Shown: piece after piece, positions 11,041 to 23,043 of the stretch | How the letters are laid out: each line of letters starts with the position of its first letter | Numbering within the stretch: position 1 is the stretch's first letter | Notes under the pieces: model-generated | What the model saw: only the letters and a program-made list of their open reading frames with translations | Database searches by the model: none | What the model was told of the DNA's origin: nothing | Assembly (NCBI GenBank): GCA_021464415.1 | Contig: CM038470.1 | Location: 34,032,099 to 34,096,098 of the forward strand | Length of the DNA: 64,000 nucleotides | Origin: Lonicera japonica | Taxonomy: Eukaryota; Streptophyta; Magnoliopsida; Dipsacales; Caprifoliaceae | Direction of reading: 5' to 3' | Translations under genes and position numbers: made by a program

Positions 11041-11734
11041 TTTTGTTTGGGTTTGTTGGAAAATTTTAAATACAAATAAACCACCCATTGGCAGTGCATA
11101 TTGCCGTGGCACAAATGAGCATACAATAATCCATAAAACAAAGAAATGAAAAGTTGCAATCCATAAAATAAGAAAACAATAAACAATTAATAAAATCTAA
11201 ATCAAACCAAATCCATAAAATAAGATAACAAATCAAACATAACTAATAAAGTTGAATAAATTCCAAAACATAATATCCAATAATCTCTACTCAAGCAAGT
11301 GTCTTCTAATATTTGTCCTTATAGTGCTCTTGGATGACATTGAATACTGATGTTCAAGGATAAAATTTCAGTGACGCTAATTATGATGTATAGCATGCCA
11401 ATCACCGCGCGCTCAATTCGAGGAGTTGGTTCACCACATACTCAATTGTACAGTTTCTCTTCATTTTTTAGTAAATAATAAATTTGTTTTAATGTCACTA
11501 AATTGCTGAAGCCACAGATAATTTTATTGGCAATAATGCACTATTGTTGCTGTTCTACCTGAATGCCTTGGTTTACTAAGGACACTGAAATTCCTTTTTG
11601 TCTAGATAATTCAACTACAAACAAATGGATGTCAACACCCAAGCTTAAATGTGAAAATCCAAGAATAAAAAATAGTGTGAAAATCCAACCCAAACCTCCT
11701 CATAATCGACACAGCATAATGTATATAAATGTAT
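11041..11734. other. Non-coding DNA
   Basis: Repeated short phrases CCATAAAATAAGA and AAACAAT (11130-11240). No domain-bearing reading frame. Confidence 0.4.
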
Positions 11735-11950
11735 ATTATGGTCTTTACTTTGTCTTAATTTCTTAATAGATGTTTATATATAAGATATTAAGATATATAT
11801 ATATATATATGTTCTGGTCTTCACTCGTTAATAAATTCTTAATAGATGTATATATATAAGAAGTAGAGAGAATGCAGGGGGAATATAAAATATGGCTCCT
11901 CTAAAAACCCTGCTCCTTCAGATGATATGTTCCTAGAAGTAGAGAGAATG
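11735..11950 (+). repeat. Diverged tandem duplication, unit about 75-80 bases
   Basis: The segment with GGTCTT..ACT, TTCTTAATAGATGT and TATATATAAGA at 11740-11790 recurs at 11816-11860. AGAAGTAGAGAGAATG at 11859 is repeated near 11936. An (AT)n run lies between the units. Confidence 0.55.
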
Positions 11951-12170
11951 TTGTGGATACCTCATTATGCAACTCATACAAATGGTTGGAATTCGCATTT
12001 CATCAAAGCAAAATTAGACTTGGCCAATACATAATTTCAAGATTCATGCTTAGACAAAGAAAAAATGGACTTAGGCAATGCAAGTTTGAAGATCATGATG
12101 AACCTATACAGTTGAGCCTCACAATGAATGTATTGGACGTTGGAAAATAATTGTTGATACCTAATTACCA
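11951..12170. other. Non-coding DNA
   Basis: No recognisable coding content; one short chance frame. Confidence 0.35.
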
Positions 12171-13492
12171 AAGTTTTTCAAGTTGATATACTTGACCAGT
12201 TGTAGTATTTAATTGGATGAAGCCCTTCTCGGACTCTAATCGTCCTCAAATTTTGATAGCCTCTACATGACATCTTGGGTGCAACATATCCAAAAATCAG
12301 CTTGATCCAACTGGGAGATCCACTTGTTTTGATCGAAACATTAGGCTCGATTAGGCTATCAATCCAAACAGGCATTTAAGCACCCGTAATGAGCCAACGG
12401 GCATCTGGATCAGTGCAATGGTATGCCTGATTGGGTCTTCTAGCTAGAAGGCTTATTAAATCGCTTACTATATAAGTTATAACTCACACAAGAGCAAGAT
12501 TGAGGCAAAGGCCCGCAAATTCTAGAGAGAAAAATATACTGTAATAACATAGTACGAGAGAAAAGGATCTGTAACTTACTTTTAGAGTGATTGTATTTAA
12601 ATTCCTAGATTAGCCAAAGCTTGTAACACAAATAAGCCTACACTGTATTGGACTGTACATACGCATAAATTGCCTTTGAACTTAATTTTCTACATTATGT
12701 TCCTTTTATTCCATTACTCGCATAAATTATGCCTCGTAAAATTGGATAAAATTGGACATTGTGAGCCTGTTCCAATAAAAACATTGGCTTCACATGTTAT
12801 AAATTGATCAACAAACTATTTGCATGTTTTAAACCACTTTACATGCTTTGTTTTATACAAAATTCGATGAAATTAAGTACATCACAATTGTTCTTATCGG
12901 AACATCTGTCTAAGGAGCCAATTTTGCTTGCTGAAACTAGTAGAACCTTTGCCAAGCTAAAATAGCAATTCATGCGCTCGAATTTGGCCAAAAATAGTAG
13001 GGAAAGTGCGTAAAAATGAAAACAAGCATATTCTTTTAGAAGCCAAAAAGACGATGTGGATGCCTTCCAATTGTCGTAATATAGTCCCCAATTCCACTAT
13101 GGTTATATAGACCATATTAGTACCCAATGTGGGTTCATTTACATTTTGTTTATTTTTTCGAAAAACGTATTGATGACTCTAAACATAGAAAAAGAACAAG
13201 CGAAAGGCTCGTGCCCCAAAAAGGGAAACGGGGGTTCCGTTGAGATTCTCTCAAATGCTATGCCCATTCTACTCCTGCTTATTCTTGCGTTCACACGTAT
13301 TGGACAAATGACTAACCCGCGTATGGACTTAAAATATCTAAAAGCCTTAACTTACGAGGAAGACAAACTATATAAATAGATAAAAGAGATAGAACAAAGT
13401 AAAACACGCTCCTAGAGAGAGCAGAGTGACGAGCCACTAAAAACTGAGATTGTCGGTAAATAACTCACTCTTTTTGAAATTCTCTACTCATA
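12171..13492 (+). repeat. Probable LTR fragments with two promoter-like modules
   Basis: Two similar modules occur: CTATATAAGTT followed by TCTAGAGAGAAAA (12468-12540), and CTATATAAATAG followed by CCTAGAGAGAGC (13366-13420). A TATA box plus a GA-rich start region followed by short conserved phrases such as AACTCACT is the usual U3/R layout of plant LTRs. I could not find termini or a partner copy, so the family is open (Tat-like is a guess). Confidence 0.35.
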
Positions 13493-13497
13493 TTCCT

Positions 13498-14106
13498 TGA
13501 CGCGAACCTGGATTGTCTTTTTTAGCCAGTTTAATGGATCCGCAACCCTTAACGTCGAAGACGCAAGAACCTTGGAATCACGCGAAGTTGATGGAAAGTG
13601 GAAACCTCAACCCAACCCTTAAAGAAGCGTGAACCTTGGTATAGTCGAAGACAGACAATCAATTGATGGAGAATTGATTGATACGTCAAGAACAATTGAA
13701 TTAATCAATTCAACATGTTCAACATGTTCTTAGAAAACACAAAGAGAAAACTCTCAATATTATTAATCATCAAACTCATCTATTCATAAAACAATAATGT
13801 GGCTCCTTTAAATAGGAGTAAACAAAGCCTTAATCCTAATTCAAAAAGGAAACAATTTCCTACTTAGAAAAGGAAAATAATAACTCCTATAATATTCCTA
13901 ATGCGATACGGAAACTAATAAACAATCTAAAATAAGCCCAATACATTCCTAACAAGAAAATACTCTAAATAATAATAATCCTTGGGCTTTAAGAAATATA
14001 AAATAAATAATTAAAACTAATTAAATTCTTCAGCCAGCTGGTCGTGACAACAAGCAAGAACATAAGTTAATTTCTTGGCTAAAGAGGGCTAAGCTGAATC
14101 ACATCA
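13498..14106 (-). repeat. E left LTR (3' LTR)
   Basis: 609 bases, TG...CA bounded, near-identical by eye to 15456-16064. It lacks a polypurine tract on its inner side, where a partial LTR begins instead. Confidence 0.85.
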
Positions 14107-14547
14107 AATGACGCGAACCCGGATCGTCTTTTCTAGCCAGGTTAATGGATCCGCAACCCTTAACGTTGAACACGCAAAAGATGTATTCGGACTTTGACTT
14201 AGCTCTAGGCTTCCCCTCGTTTTAGACTGCTCATAGGCTTCGGCAAACATCTCCTCAAACCTACGAATAAATTCATCACCAAACAAAGAAACCTTCTTCT
14301 TGCTACTACCCATATTGTTGTCACGAACCTGACTTTCTCCAACCTCACCACCATGTCTTATATTAGTAGCACCCGAATTCCATTCATCTTCAAATTTAAC
14401 TTTACGAGGCTGACTTTTCAAGTTCTCTTTAGGAGCTTTATTCAACTGCATGCGCCGTTCAATCTCTAATTGCATTAATCGAGCACTATCACGTTTAATC
14501 TCCTCTTGAAGCCACCTTTCTCCATATTCAAAGTTTAGACAAGACAT
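14104..14547 (-). pseudogene. Unknown ORF inside element E, running into LTR sequence
   Basis: A 147-codon minus-strand frame. The first 115 or so residues are a hydrophilic helical segment (about residues 10-35, EEIKRDSARLMQLEIERR), then a basic linker and an acidic/aromatic helix (DEFIRRFEEMFAEAYEQS). The last 25 or so codons are just translated LTR sequence, so the natural C-terminus is missing. I do not recognise the protein. It may be a host gene fragment captured by the element, or what remains of a gag-like ORF. Confidence 0.4.
14109..14177 (-). repeat. Third, partial LTR copy (69 bases) in element E
   Basis: Matches the first 69 plus-strand bases of both full LTRs, then diverges abruptly after ACGCAA. 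Only two bases (AA) separate it from the left LTR, giving an LTR-end to LTR-end junction. Confidence 0.75.
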
Positions 14548-15442
14548 ACTTGCTACAAAACAAGGATTAGTGCAATAAAAATAATTCTCACCACACTCCC
14601 TTTCGTGTATCGCTCAAAGATATGTCACTCTAATTTTACTGCTCGTGTTTGTCACTCAAAGTATTGATATACTCACAATTTTCTCTTTGCAACTCCAAAA
14701 CAAGTTGAATAATATGAATATATCGCAAGTCCCCAACAACCAATCGCATACCCAACAATTAGATCGAGCGCCTTCACAATGTAAAGTAGAATTTCTAAAC
14801 GATGGCAACAAACAAATCCCTAATTAACGCAAATCAAATATCTTATGACTTTCTAGATTTTTTCCAACCAAAAAGAATTTATATCAATCAAAATCACAAG
14901 ATTAAAACCCAACAAGAAGTATATTAATGAATAATCTAGGGTTTTTGAAATATTTAAACCTCCACAATTGAAAATTCAATGCAACAATATTCGCAAACCA
15001 ACCCTAACAATAATCAAAATTTGATTCTAGGGTTCTTCCAACAAAGAAAATTTAAATTTTTTTACTATTCACGCAGCACTGATTATGCAGCACTATTCAT
15101 ACATCGTTTTTTTTCCAATGCAGGTGCTATTGTAAAACAGTAATAACTTTTGATCCAACCGTTGGATCGGACTGATTTTTGGATATGTTGTTCGGAACGA
15201 AATTATATTATAATTTCGCAAAAAATCAGGACGATCCGAGGTTGTTTCGATAGCGAAAGCCACAAATTTTGACAGCCCAGCGGGATTTTAAAGGAAAAAA
15301 CAAATCTAATCTTAACTTCTTCTTTTCTTTTCTTTTTATGAACCCTAACACAATGATATAGAATCATTACAAGATACAAGATTAGGGATTTGGAATGGAA
15401 AACACAATAATTAAAAGATAGAAAACTTGGATAGAAAAGTTT

Positions 15443-15455
15443 CCTCTGATATCAA
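15443..15455 (-). promoter_or_regulatory. Primer binding site of element E
   Basis: Minus strand TTGATATCAGAGG directly follows the LTR terminus. It differs at one base from the TTGGTATCAGAGG seen in the other elements here and pairs with the 3' end of initiator tRNA-Met. Confidence 0.65.
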
Positions 15456-16064
15456 TGACGCGAACCCGGATCGCCTTTTTTAGCCAGGTTAATGGATCTG
15501 CAACCCTTAACGTCGAAGACGCAAGAACCTTGGAATCACGCAAAGTTGATGGAAGGTGGAAACCTCAACCCAACGCTTAAAGAAGCGTGAACCTTGGTAT
15601 AGTCGAAGTCAGACAATCAATTGATGGAGAATTGATTGATACGTCAAGAACAATTGAATTAATCAATTCAACATGTTCAACACGTTCTTAGAAAACACAA
15701 AGAGAAAACTCTCAATATTATTAATCATCAAACTCATCCATTCATAAAACAATAATGTGCCTCCTTTAAATAGAGTAAACAAAGCCTTAATCCTAATTCA
15801 AAATGGAAACAATTTCCTACTTAGAAAAGGAAAATAATAACTCATATAATATTCCTAATGCGATAAGGAAACTAATAAACAATCTAAAATAAGCCCAATA
15901 CATTCCTAACAAGAAAATACTCTAAATAATAATAATCCTTGGGGTTTAAGAAATATAAAATAAATAATTAAAACTAATTAAATTCTTCAGTCAGCTGGTC
16001 GTGACAACAAGCAAGAACATAAGGCTAATTTCTTGGCTAAAGAGGGCTAAGCTGGATCACATCA
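15456..16064 (-). repeat. E right LTR (5' LTR)
   Basis: 609 bases, TG...CA bounded, flanked by the primer binding site inside and TTCCT outside. Confidence 0.85.
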
Positions 16065-16069
16065 TTCCT

Positions 16070-18260
16070 CCCCTTCCCTTGAAGTCCCCGAGCATTGGCT
16101 CAAGAACACCTCCAAACAGGTGGGATCTAGCCTTGAAAGTGGTTCACTATGCTCGAACCCTAAATGTACTACCTCCTATAACCATATTAAACCAATGATA
16201 ATTCCTCTAGTTAAACTCCAAAAAATAAACACAATAATTCTCCTCTTAAAATTAAACTTATGAATTTTGTTACTCATAAATTAAAATTAAGATTTGTTAT
16301 TTTATTAAAATATTCCAATAGTCCCCCAATATTTTAATAAAAATAGTACCTTGGGACTATAATACTTAAAACATCTCATTCAGTTTGGAAACCCCATAAG
16401 ATGTATGATCTAAAAACATATTAGAAAATATAATATGGCAATTAACATAATATTGTGTAATGGGTGTGGTAGTGTTTCGAACCTTAAATTATACTTAATG
16501 TTGACAACTTCCATTTGAGTGCGACTATGCCTTGGATTAGGTACTTTCAGTCAAACTTTTACTGTAACACACACAATATGTGATATAAGACTTAGTTATG
16601 CAAGTTTGCATTACTAATGGCCATGAGCACTATCTTGATTCTCATAAAAGTTTTAGAGGTTAGCACAAATCTCACTAACGAGGCCTCACGATGGCTCTCA
16701 CTTCGGTGAATTCTCCAAAGGTACGCATAACAATACCTTACAAGAGTATGCTTGCCATCAATTTGTTAAGGTATAACCTAGCCTAAGCATCACACATATA
16801 AGCACTGCTACCATAATGATGGGGATGAGACTCTCTTTTATAAAATAGTGTTTTTTTAACGAGTCACGTTCTATAAATTATCTTCTCAAAAGTATTTTTA
16901 ACGAGTGACTCTAGGTGAGCTTACCCATCCACTCAATGATAAAAGGATTTAGTTAGTCCCAAGGCAAATTATCTTCTCAAAAGTATTTTTTATGCCTTTT
17001 TATTTTATAGCGCGTTCGTCATCAATGTAGTCCATGGATATTTCAGGAATTACATAATATGGGCCCATCATGTAATATTTCATTTTTTAGCCTAAGATAA
17101 GTTTTCCGTTTATTCTCCTACAGGAAGTATTATTTAGTTATAATCAGTAGCCATTACTAGGAATCATAAAATCGTGACCATCATCTAATATATATATATA
17201 GCTAGGTGGAGAATCTTGTTTGAGAAACCATTGAACAAAGTGTAATTTTCGATTGGTAATAATATGTTTCCTTTTACTCTATCTGATATTTCTTTATCTT
17301 TGGATTTAGAGTTGTTAGCTAATATTAATTCCTCCTCTTTGGCTGCGACATGAATCTAGTGTATAGTTAATGATCAATATTAATGGGAAAATTAGAACAC
17401 ATAATCTATTTTTATATTACTTAAATTTAGAAGAAGAAAAAATTGAATTGACAAAAATTAAATACAACAAATATAAGTGGCCAAGCTAGATGTTGTGTAG
17501 TTTACACGCGTTAAAGATTTTAAAGTTCTGTAGCGCTAAACAATTATTTTCTACCGTTGCATTCCACGATTAATGAATGGAATGTTGGATGTACGTTACT
17601 TGAATCAAAAGAGTAAGTGTAACAGTAACAATTTTTTAAAAAATAATTTTCGTATAACAAACCAAAATGCTGGTAGAAAAAATTATAAGAAATTTTTAAA
17701 AAATTATAGTGTAACAAACCAGAATGACCTGGGAGAGTAAAGGGCCATCGATGTTTTTCATCATTGTCTAACGTAGTTTAAGGCTATTTTTTCATGATAT
17801 TGATTTTGATATATTTCGATATATATATTTATGTAGTTTTAGTAAAGTTTTTTGGAGGATAAATATAAGGATAATAATATTAATAATAATACAAAGTTAA
17901 CTATAAGGATCAGTAAGGTTATAAAGAAGAAATATGTAAAAATAGGCAAAATTTGCTTGTAAGTAAAAAAAAGACAATAGAGAAATGCAGTTTGGTGCCA
18001 TTAAGCTATTTGTTTTGCAGTGTTAAAAACTTTGTTAGAAATTCTTAATTACATATCTTTTTATAGTATTTTTTTTCTTTGAAGAAACGAAGTATGTGGG
18101 CTTGAGTTCCCACTAGTTCTGCCTCTCAAGAAGTATAACTATTACAACGATAAACATATTTTCAAAAAGCAATAATATCGTATCATATCATATAAGATGG
18201 TAAATGAAATATCAAAATAAATTATTACTGAGGCGTGGAATTTTTTCTCTCGGCGCAGTC
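16070..18260. other. Non-coding DNA, probably old repeat
   Basis: The minus strand near 16070-16110 reads like the 3' end of a gypsy-type pol with polypurine tract. A 25-base direct repeat occurs at about 16874-16898 and 16966-16990. Another short direct repeat (GTATAACAAACCA / GTGTAACAAACCA) lies at 17650-17725. No gene seen. Confidence 0.35.
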
Positions 18261-18957
18261 ATGGCTTCTCTGTCGATGGCAAGAGCTCCGATGATCACAA
18301 AATTGTTTGCAAATGTGTTAGGAAGGTTAAATGTTGTTGATATTCAGTTGAAGCAGCCTAGAACGTACAAAGGGGAAGCTACTATATTTTTCTTTGTAGA
18401 GGAAGTTGTTAAGCTATATAGCATTGATATCCCCATTCAAATTTGCTTTAATTAGTAAGTTTTCCCATGGTGGATAGGCTATTTCAAAAATTCATGCTGC
18501 GATTGAATCATTTGGCTTGAAGGCCGTGTTTATAATGGGAGCTTTAGATCATAAGAATATTATCATGAGAGTTTTTCATGAGGAGGATTATCAGCGGATC
18601 TGGTTAACGAAGCAATAGTAGTTGAAGTGTTGGCTGATGAGTCTTTGAGTGCTCCAATTGGGGTGAATTTTCGAGGTTTACATGTTCATTACCTTTTAAA
18701 GCATAGCCTATTTTTCTATTGGGGGTACTTTGGAAGTCCTTATGAAGACAGATGCAGCAACTGCTACTCTGGCTCGTCCTAGTGTAACTAGACTTTTTGT
18801 TGAAATGGATATGTTAAATAAATTTTCAAGCAAATTTTGGTTGGGGAGTGGTTCAAGTGCTACTTGGCAGAGGGGGACCAAAAGTTTCAACAAGTCATGG
18901 TGAGACAAGGTGGAGAATGTAGGAATGTGGACATGGAAAAAACAAATCAAATGTGGG
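18261..18957 (+). pseudogene. LINE (L1-type) ORF1 fragment with DUF4283-like domain, decayed
   Basis: Reading across three frames gives the order expected of plant L1 ORF1 N-terminal regions: a KFSHG start, the HEEDYQRIWL motif, then ...DAATATLARPSVTRLFVEMDML. I recognise this as the DUF4283 RNA-binding-associated domain of plant LINEs. There are at least three stops (near 18453, 18489 and 18616) and two frame changes. The zinc-knuckle part that should follow is not present before the segment ends at about 18957. ORF1 proteins bind LINE RNA; this copy cannot be functional. Plus orientation, probably 5'-truncated or very diverged. Confidence 0.7.
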
Positions 18958-18975
18958 GTTTACAAAAAGGAAGAA

Positions 18976-20400
18976 TGTAATACACCTTAATTTAATTTGG
19001 GTAATTAATTAAGTACTAGTCTTTTTTGAATGGATAATGGGGATATGAACAATAATTTATAGAATTTCAAGAGCCATAATTGATCATGTGATTCCATGAT
19101 CGATCATAGTCTTCATTTTTGTTGGCCATGATCGATCATGCCCAAAGCATGATCGATCATGGGCTTATACAAAATAGAGTTTTACCATTTTGACCCGTAT
19201 AACTCAAGTATATGAATTTATTTTCACCAATTTTAAAGAGAATGATCTAAAGAGAGTTAGAAAAGGTGATAGAGAGAAAGAATAAGTAAACCTTGAAGAG
19301 TTGGAGAGAATTGGCCATATAGTGAAGAAATTGACAAGTGTTTAATAACAAAGTGTTGATTCAACAACGTCACTTTCAAATTCTTGATGGAGGCTTATTT
19401 TGGTTTTAGAGGGAGCTTGGAATTTGGTAGCCAAGATACCAAACTTCAATTTTAGCTCAAGAACTTTGAGGTAAGGATTTAATTTGTTGTTTTTATGAAA
19501 TGATTTGTTGAAATCATTGAAATTCTTTACGTTCCAAGCCATGCATATTTTAAATTAAGTTGGTGAGTGCACATACAAACCCATTTTGTCCAGATTCTAC
19601 CCTTATTTGGGATAATTCATCAAGTTTTCTTATATTCCACTTGTTTTGGTTCTTTCATGTGAGAAGTTGGGTGTGTATATGCACGTATTGATTTATAGGA
19701 ATCTATTGTGTAATTAAGTTTATAACAAGAGAAAATAAGTAATATAACTTAACTAACGAAGAGAGTGCATGAAGAAGGGTTTGCATGACAAGATTCTTTA
19801 ATGGGGATATGAATTTGTTAATAATCATGACTATGTAGGAGATTAATATGAATAAGTTATGCATATAAGATAATGATCCCATAGTTTATATAATTATGTA
19901 AATTGCAAGAATTACTCAAGACAAAATATCTCATGGATGAAAGCTTATCGGTATTAAATTATAAGTTATGAGAAAATATAAAGATTTCAACCAATTGTAT
20001 CTCTAAGTATTTGAAATTTATACTTAAAAGGTTTATGTTTTTAAGTATTACTAAAATTCCCTCATTACTTGAAGTTCAAATTATAAGTAGTAAGAATTGG
20101 ATAATTCTTGCAAGAATATAGTGTGGTATTGTGCATTTGTATATACGGGTCATATCGTGGGAATCCTAAAGCATTATGCATTGGCGTATCTTCAATTAAC
20201 TATGATCTCATAATAGATATGGCTTATGTCTCGAATATAAAGTTCTTATGATAAATTATAATGGTCTCGTCAACTTGGTATGGATCTCGAAATATATTAT
20301 TGAAGGGTGGAATCTCCCGACTTATTGGCAAATCGCTTTAAGTTATGGATTTGTAACAATGTGTATATTATCTTGGAGATTATTGCTTGCTAAATTAAAA
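18976..20400 (+). repeat. Probable LTR or LTR fragment with TCGA palindromes
   Basis: Starts TGTAATACACC, like the TGTAA(T/C) ends of elements A-D, and splits the LINE relic. Near its 5' third it holds three copies of an ATCGAT-centred palindrome (see separate entry). The 3' terminus and any target duplication could not be found, so it may be truncated. Confidence 0.4.
19096..19161 (+). promoter_or_regulatory. Three tandem CATGATCGATCATG palindromes
   Basis: Perfect palindromes at 19096-19107 (12 bp core), 19127-19140 and 19148-19161. The last two are set in a larger inverted arrangement. Same class as the TCGA-centred palindromes of the other LTRs in the window. Confidence 0.7.
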
Positions 20401-21204
20401 TAAGTAGGGCTCAGTATACTTACATTCCAAAATTAAATAATAGATATATCTGTAGTCATATAAATTAATATATATATATATACAGACACATTTATAATCA
20501 AGAAACGTATATATGTGAAAAACATATATATTTATGACAATAATATTAAGGAAAATAACATATATAAAAATAAAAATGAAATAACAGATATATTTGTAGT
20601 CATATAAATGAAAATATATGTACATTTACACTCTTAAAACATATAATGAAGATGTGAAAAATACATATATTTACAATGATAAAAATGAAAATCTAGTAAC
20701 ATATGTATTTACATGGGAAATATAATTGTACTAATGAAATTGAAAATGTATTTATACTTGTAATAAGAATATGTGTAATTGAAAATATAAATAATATATA
20801 TAATATCACGGATTGAATATATTTTTATAGAAAGTATAATTTGAATTTTAAATTTGACTTAATCTATCTAATGTAATAAAGTCATGAAATCAATAATTAT
20901 AGTTTCCTCGTTCAATTCGAAATTCAAAATCTACAATTTCAATCAACAAATCATAAGATTAAGCTATCCCTACTACTTTCTAAAAACAAATACAAGGGTG
21001 CATGGGCATATTAGACTTTTGCCACTGCACATGTAGCTCACCATTTATTATACCAGACCTATTTTAAGAAAGAATTCAAAACTAGGGGTGTAATCTTAAT
21101 AACACATTTTGCGTTGTCCTAACTCCCAATATGTTTCAAAAGAAGGGGTGTAATCCTAGTTTTCTAAAAAATCTAATATGTTGCAAGCTATTGGTTTTTT
21201 TAAG
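20401..21204. repeat. AT-rich low-complexity stretch
   Basis: Multiple ATATAT runs and repeated phrases such as CATATAAAT and AATATATA (20440-20830). From 20990 it holds ordinary non-coding sequence. No gene. Confidence 0.45.
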
Positions 21205-21348
21205 TAAGGATTAATGTAGATCATGTGGTTACTGAAAGTGTTGTTACTAATGATGGAACTGAGATATGATGAGCTCAGGGAAGGAAGGCAGTACTGATCG
21301 AGAATGAGGATGAAGAGTCTTCAATTAATGCCGACTTGATGGATTTTA
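21205..21348 (+). pseudogene. Distal piece of the LINE ORF1-like frame
   Basis: One plus frame gives a hydrophilic, acidic segment (VDHVVTESVV..., then ENEDEESSINADLMDF) with two adjacent stops in the middle. It fits the variable region after the DUF4283/zinc-knuckle part of a LINE ORF1. It is interrupted by a MITE and appears to continue at 21989. Assignment is by context and style. Confidence 0.4.
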
Positions 21349-21988
21349 GGGCTCGTTTGGTTCGAGTTTTGAGAATAGAATGGGCATACTTAATTCCTGA
21401 AAAGCTTTTTTCTTGGCATCTAGGATGCCATGTCAATGTTTGGCTAAGATATGAATACTCTATTCCTGGAATGTTACATTACTTTCACTATATTTAGTTT
21501 AATTGGGAATATGAATGAAATAAAGTGTCAATTACAAAAATACCTTTCTTTCTATAAGATGAGAAGATGTCTCCTACTAAATTTTCAAAAGAGACAATTA
21601 CACAAGCCTAATAATTATCCTACAAAAATTACAATTTTTGTAATAAAAAAAATTTACAATAGAAAAAAAAAGTTCCAAACAAATTTTTTTAATTTTTTTT
21701 TTCAGCAACGTAACTAAAAAAAATTCCAAACAATATTTTCATACACAGATGAAAAAAGTATTGTTTATTCATAAGAAAGAGGGTTATTTTAATCCCAACA
21801 AGAAAATTTAAAAAAGATGCCCACTGATAATGGCTTATTCCTTATGGTTTAAATGGGAGAATTTGGGAGGAAATGTTGGTTCCTAAAATCATTTATTTCG
21901 GACCTAAAATTTGAACCAAAAGCGGAAATCGTTTCGGAATAAAATTTAGCATTCTGAGAATGATTTAATTCTTGAACCAAACGAGCCA
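21349..21988. mobile_element. MITE with GGGCTCGTTTGGTTC termini (PIF/Harbinger-like)
   Basis: Left end GGGCTCGTTTGGTTCGAG and right end (reverse complement) TGGCTCGTTTGGTTCAAG form terminal inverted repeats. TTA lies outside the left end and ATA outside the right, a possible decayed 3-bp TWA target duplication. About 640 bp, no transposase. It splits a coding-like frame that resumes on the other side. Confidence 0.7.
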
Positions 21989-22105
21989 ATAAGGTGAAAT
22001 CAGTGAAGCTAGATGATAGAGTCCCAAGTAAAAAGAATATCGATATGCTCCAACTGGGTGTATCCCCTGTGGGACCTCTTTTAAGGGGAAATTCATATGC
22101 TTCTC
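21989..22105 (+). pseudogene. Last visible piece of the LINE ORF1-like frame
   Basis: An open plus frame with protein-like composition (KLDDRVPSKKNIDMLQLGVS, then PVGPLLRG) runs to the point where element A's LTR begins. Same relic as 21205-21348. Confidence 0.4.
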
Positions 22106-22529
22106 TGTAACGCCTTGTATTTCGTTTCTGCAATAAATTCCTTCTTAAGCCCGTTCAAGGCAAAAATCTCTGTTGGAGGAGCCGATTTTGTTCTGGAGCC
22201 TCCGTAGTTGATCAAACTCTTCTATAAATTCATTTTAATGATATTAAGTATGAGTGAGTGGTTAGAATGCATTTTAAGGAGCCGCGGTTGAAATTGGTGG
22301 CGAACGGCGAAAAATCGAACTTTTGCCAAAATGGGTTTTTTGGTCAACTTTGAGAGGCCATAACTTTATCATAAGATGTTTAAATGAGTTCCCATTTGTG
22401 CCTGTCTTTAGGTTTTGATCCATTCTACAACTTTTGTGTTTTGACCGAAAGCCAATTCATACTCCTTAACTCGTTGGTCAAAACAGCGTGCGAAGTAGGC
22501 CACTTGGTAAAATCTGATCGTTCGGTAGT
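22106..22529 (+). repeat. Element A 5' LTR, first part
   Basis: Starts TGTAACGCC. It includes the LTR block TCTACAACTTTTGTG (22424-22438). It is cut by element B after GTAGT (22525-22529) and resumes at 49602, where GTAGT is repeated. Total LTR length without B is about 3.07 kb. Confidence 0.75.
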
Positions 22530-23043
22530 TGTGACACCCCGAAATCCCGTTTAGCGGATTGAACCTCCGGGACCCAGTTAATCACAGTATCGTAAGCGAC
22601 AACGGGTGTTAAGGTATAAATGATAACTTATATAAAAAAGAGAAGTCCATATAAAGCGGTAATTTTAGAAAATTTTGGCATATGGAGTTTGTTCATAAAG
22701 CAAAACAAAAACCTGTTAAATTGTACATATAATACATTTCCAATAAATACCCCACATTTAAGAGAAATCATTTATACAAAGCCTCCAATGAGGTCCCAAT
22801 TCATTAAATAGTTTTACAACAATATTTCAAGAGTACAGCAATCACTAGGATATGTAATTTATTACAGTACGAAATCATGATATCAATTTAAGGAAAAATA
22901 TAATACTAGTCATTTCCAAACGACTTTGGTTATCAGAGGGTGTTAGAGCTTCTAGACTCCATAAGCGCACCATCTCCGAGAACACGTGCAAAACCTAGTT
23001 TGGAAAATGGGAGTGAGCCAAACGGGCTCAGTGGGAACTATAA

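Larger units (their letters stand above)
13498..16064 (-). mobile_element. Element E: short non-autonomous LTR retrotransposon with 609-bp LTRs
   Basis: Two direct repeats of equal length (13498-14106 and 15456-16064) begin TGACGCGAACC and end ATCACATCA. TTCCT lies immediately outside both ends (13493-13497 and 16065-16069), so the insertion looks complete. On the minus strand the right LTR is followed by TTGATATCAGAGG, a tRNA-Met-like primer site, which sets the orientation. The internal region of about 1.35 kb has no gag-pol, only a short unknown ORF and a 69-base third LTR piece. Caution: the right flank on the minus strand (GGGAAGGGGAGGAA) also looks like a polypurine tract, so the TTCCT match could be fortuitous and E could be part of a larger array. 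Confidence 0.75.

Noticed and set aside
18976..21204. Calling the whole interval a solo LTR
   Set aside because: The start looks right, but no CA end with an AAGAA duplication was found, so only a tentative LTR fragment is reported.
22525..22529. A and B as one element in opposite orientation (large inverted repeat)
   Set aside because: A's LTR continues in register at 49602 and GTAGT is duplicated, so B is an insertion in A.
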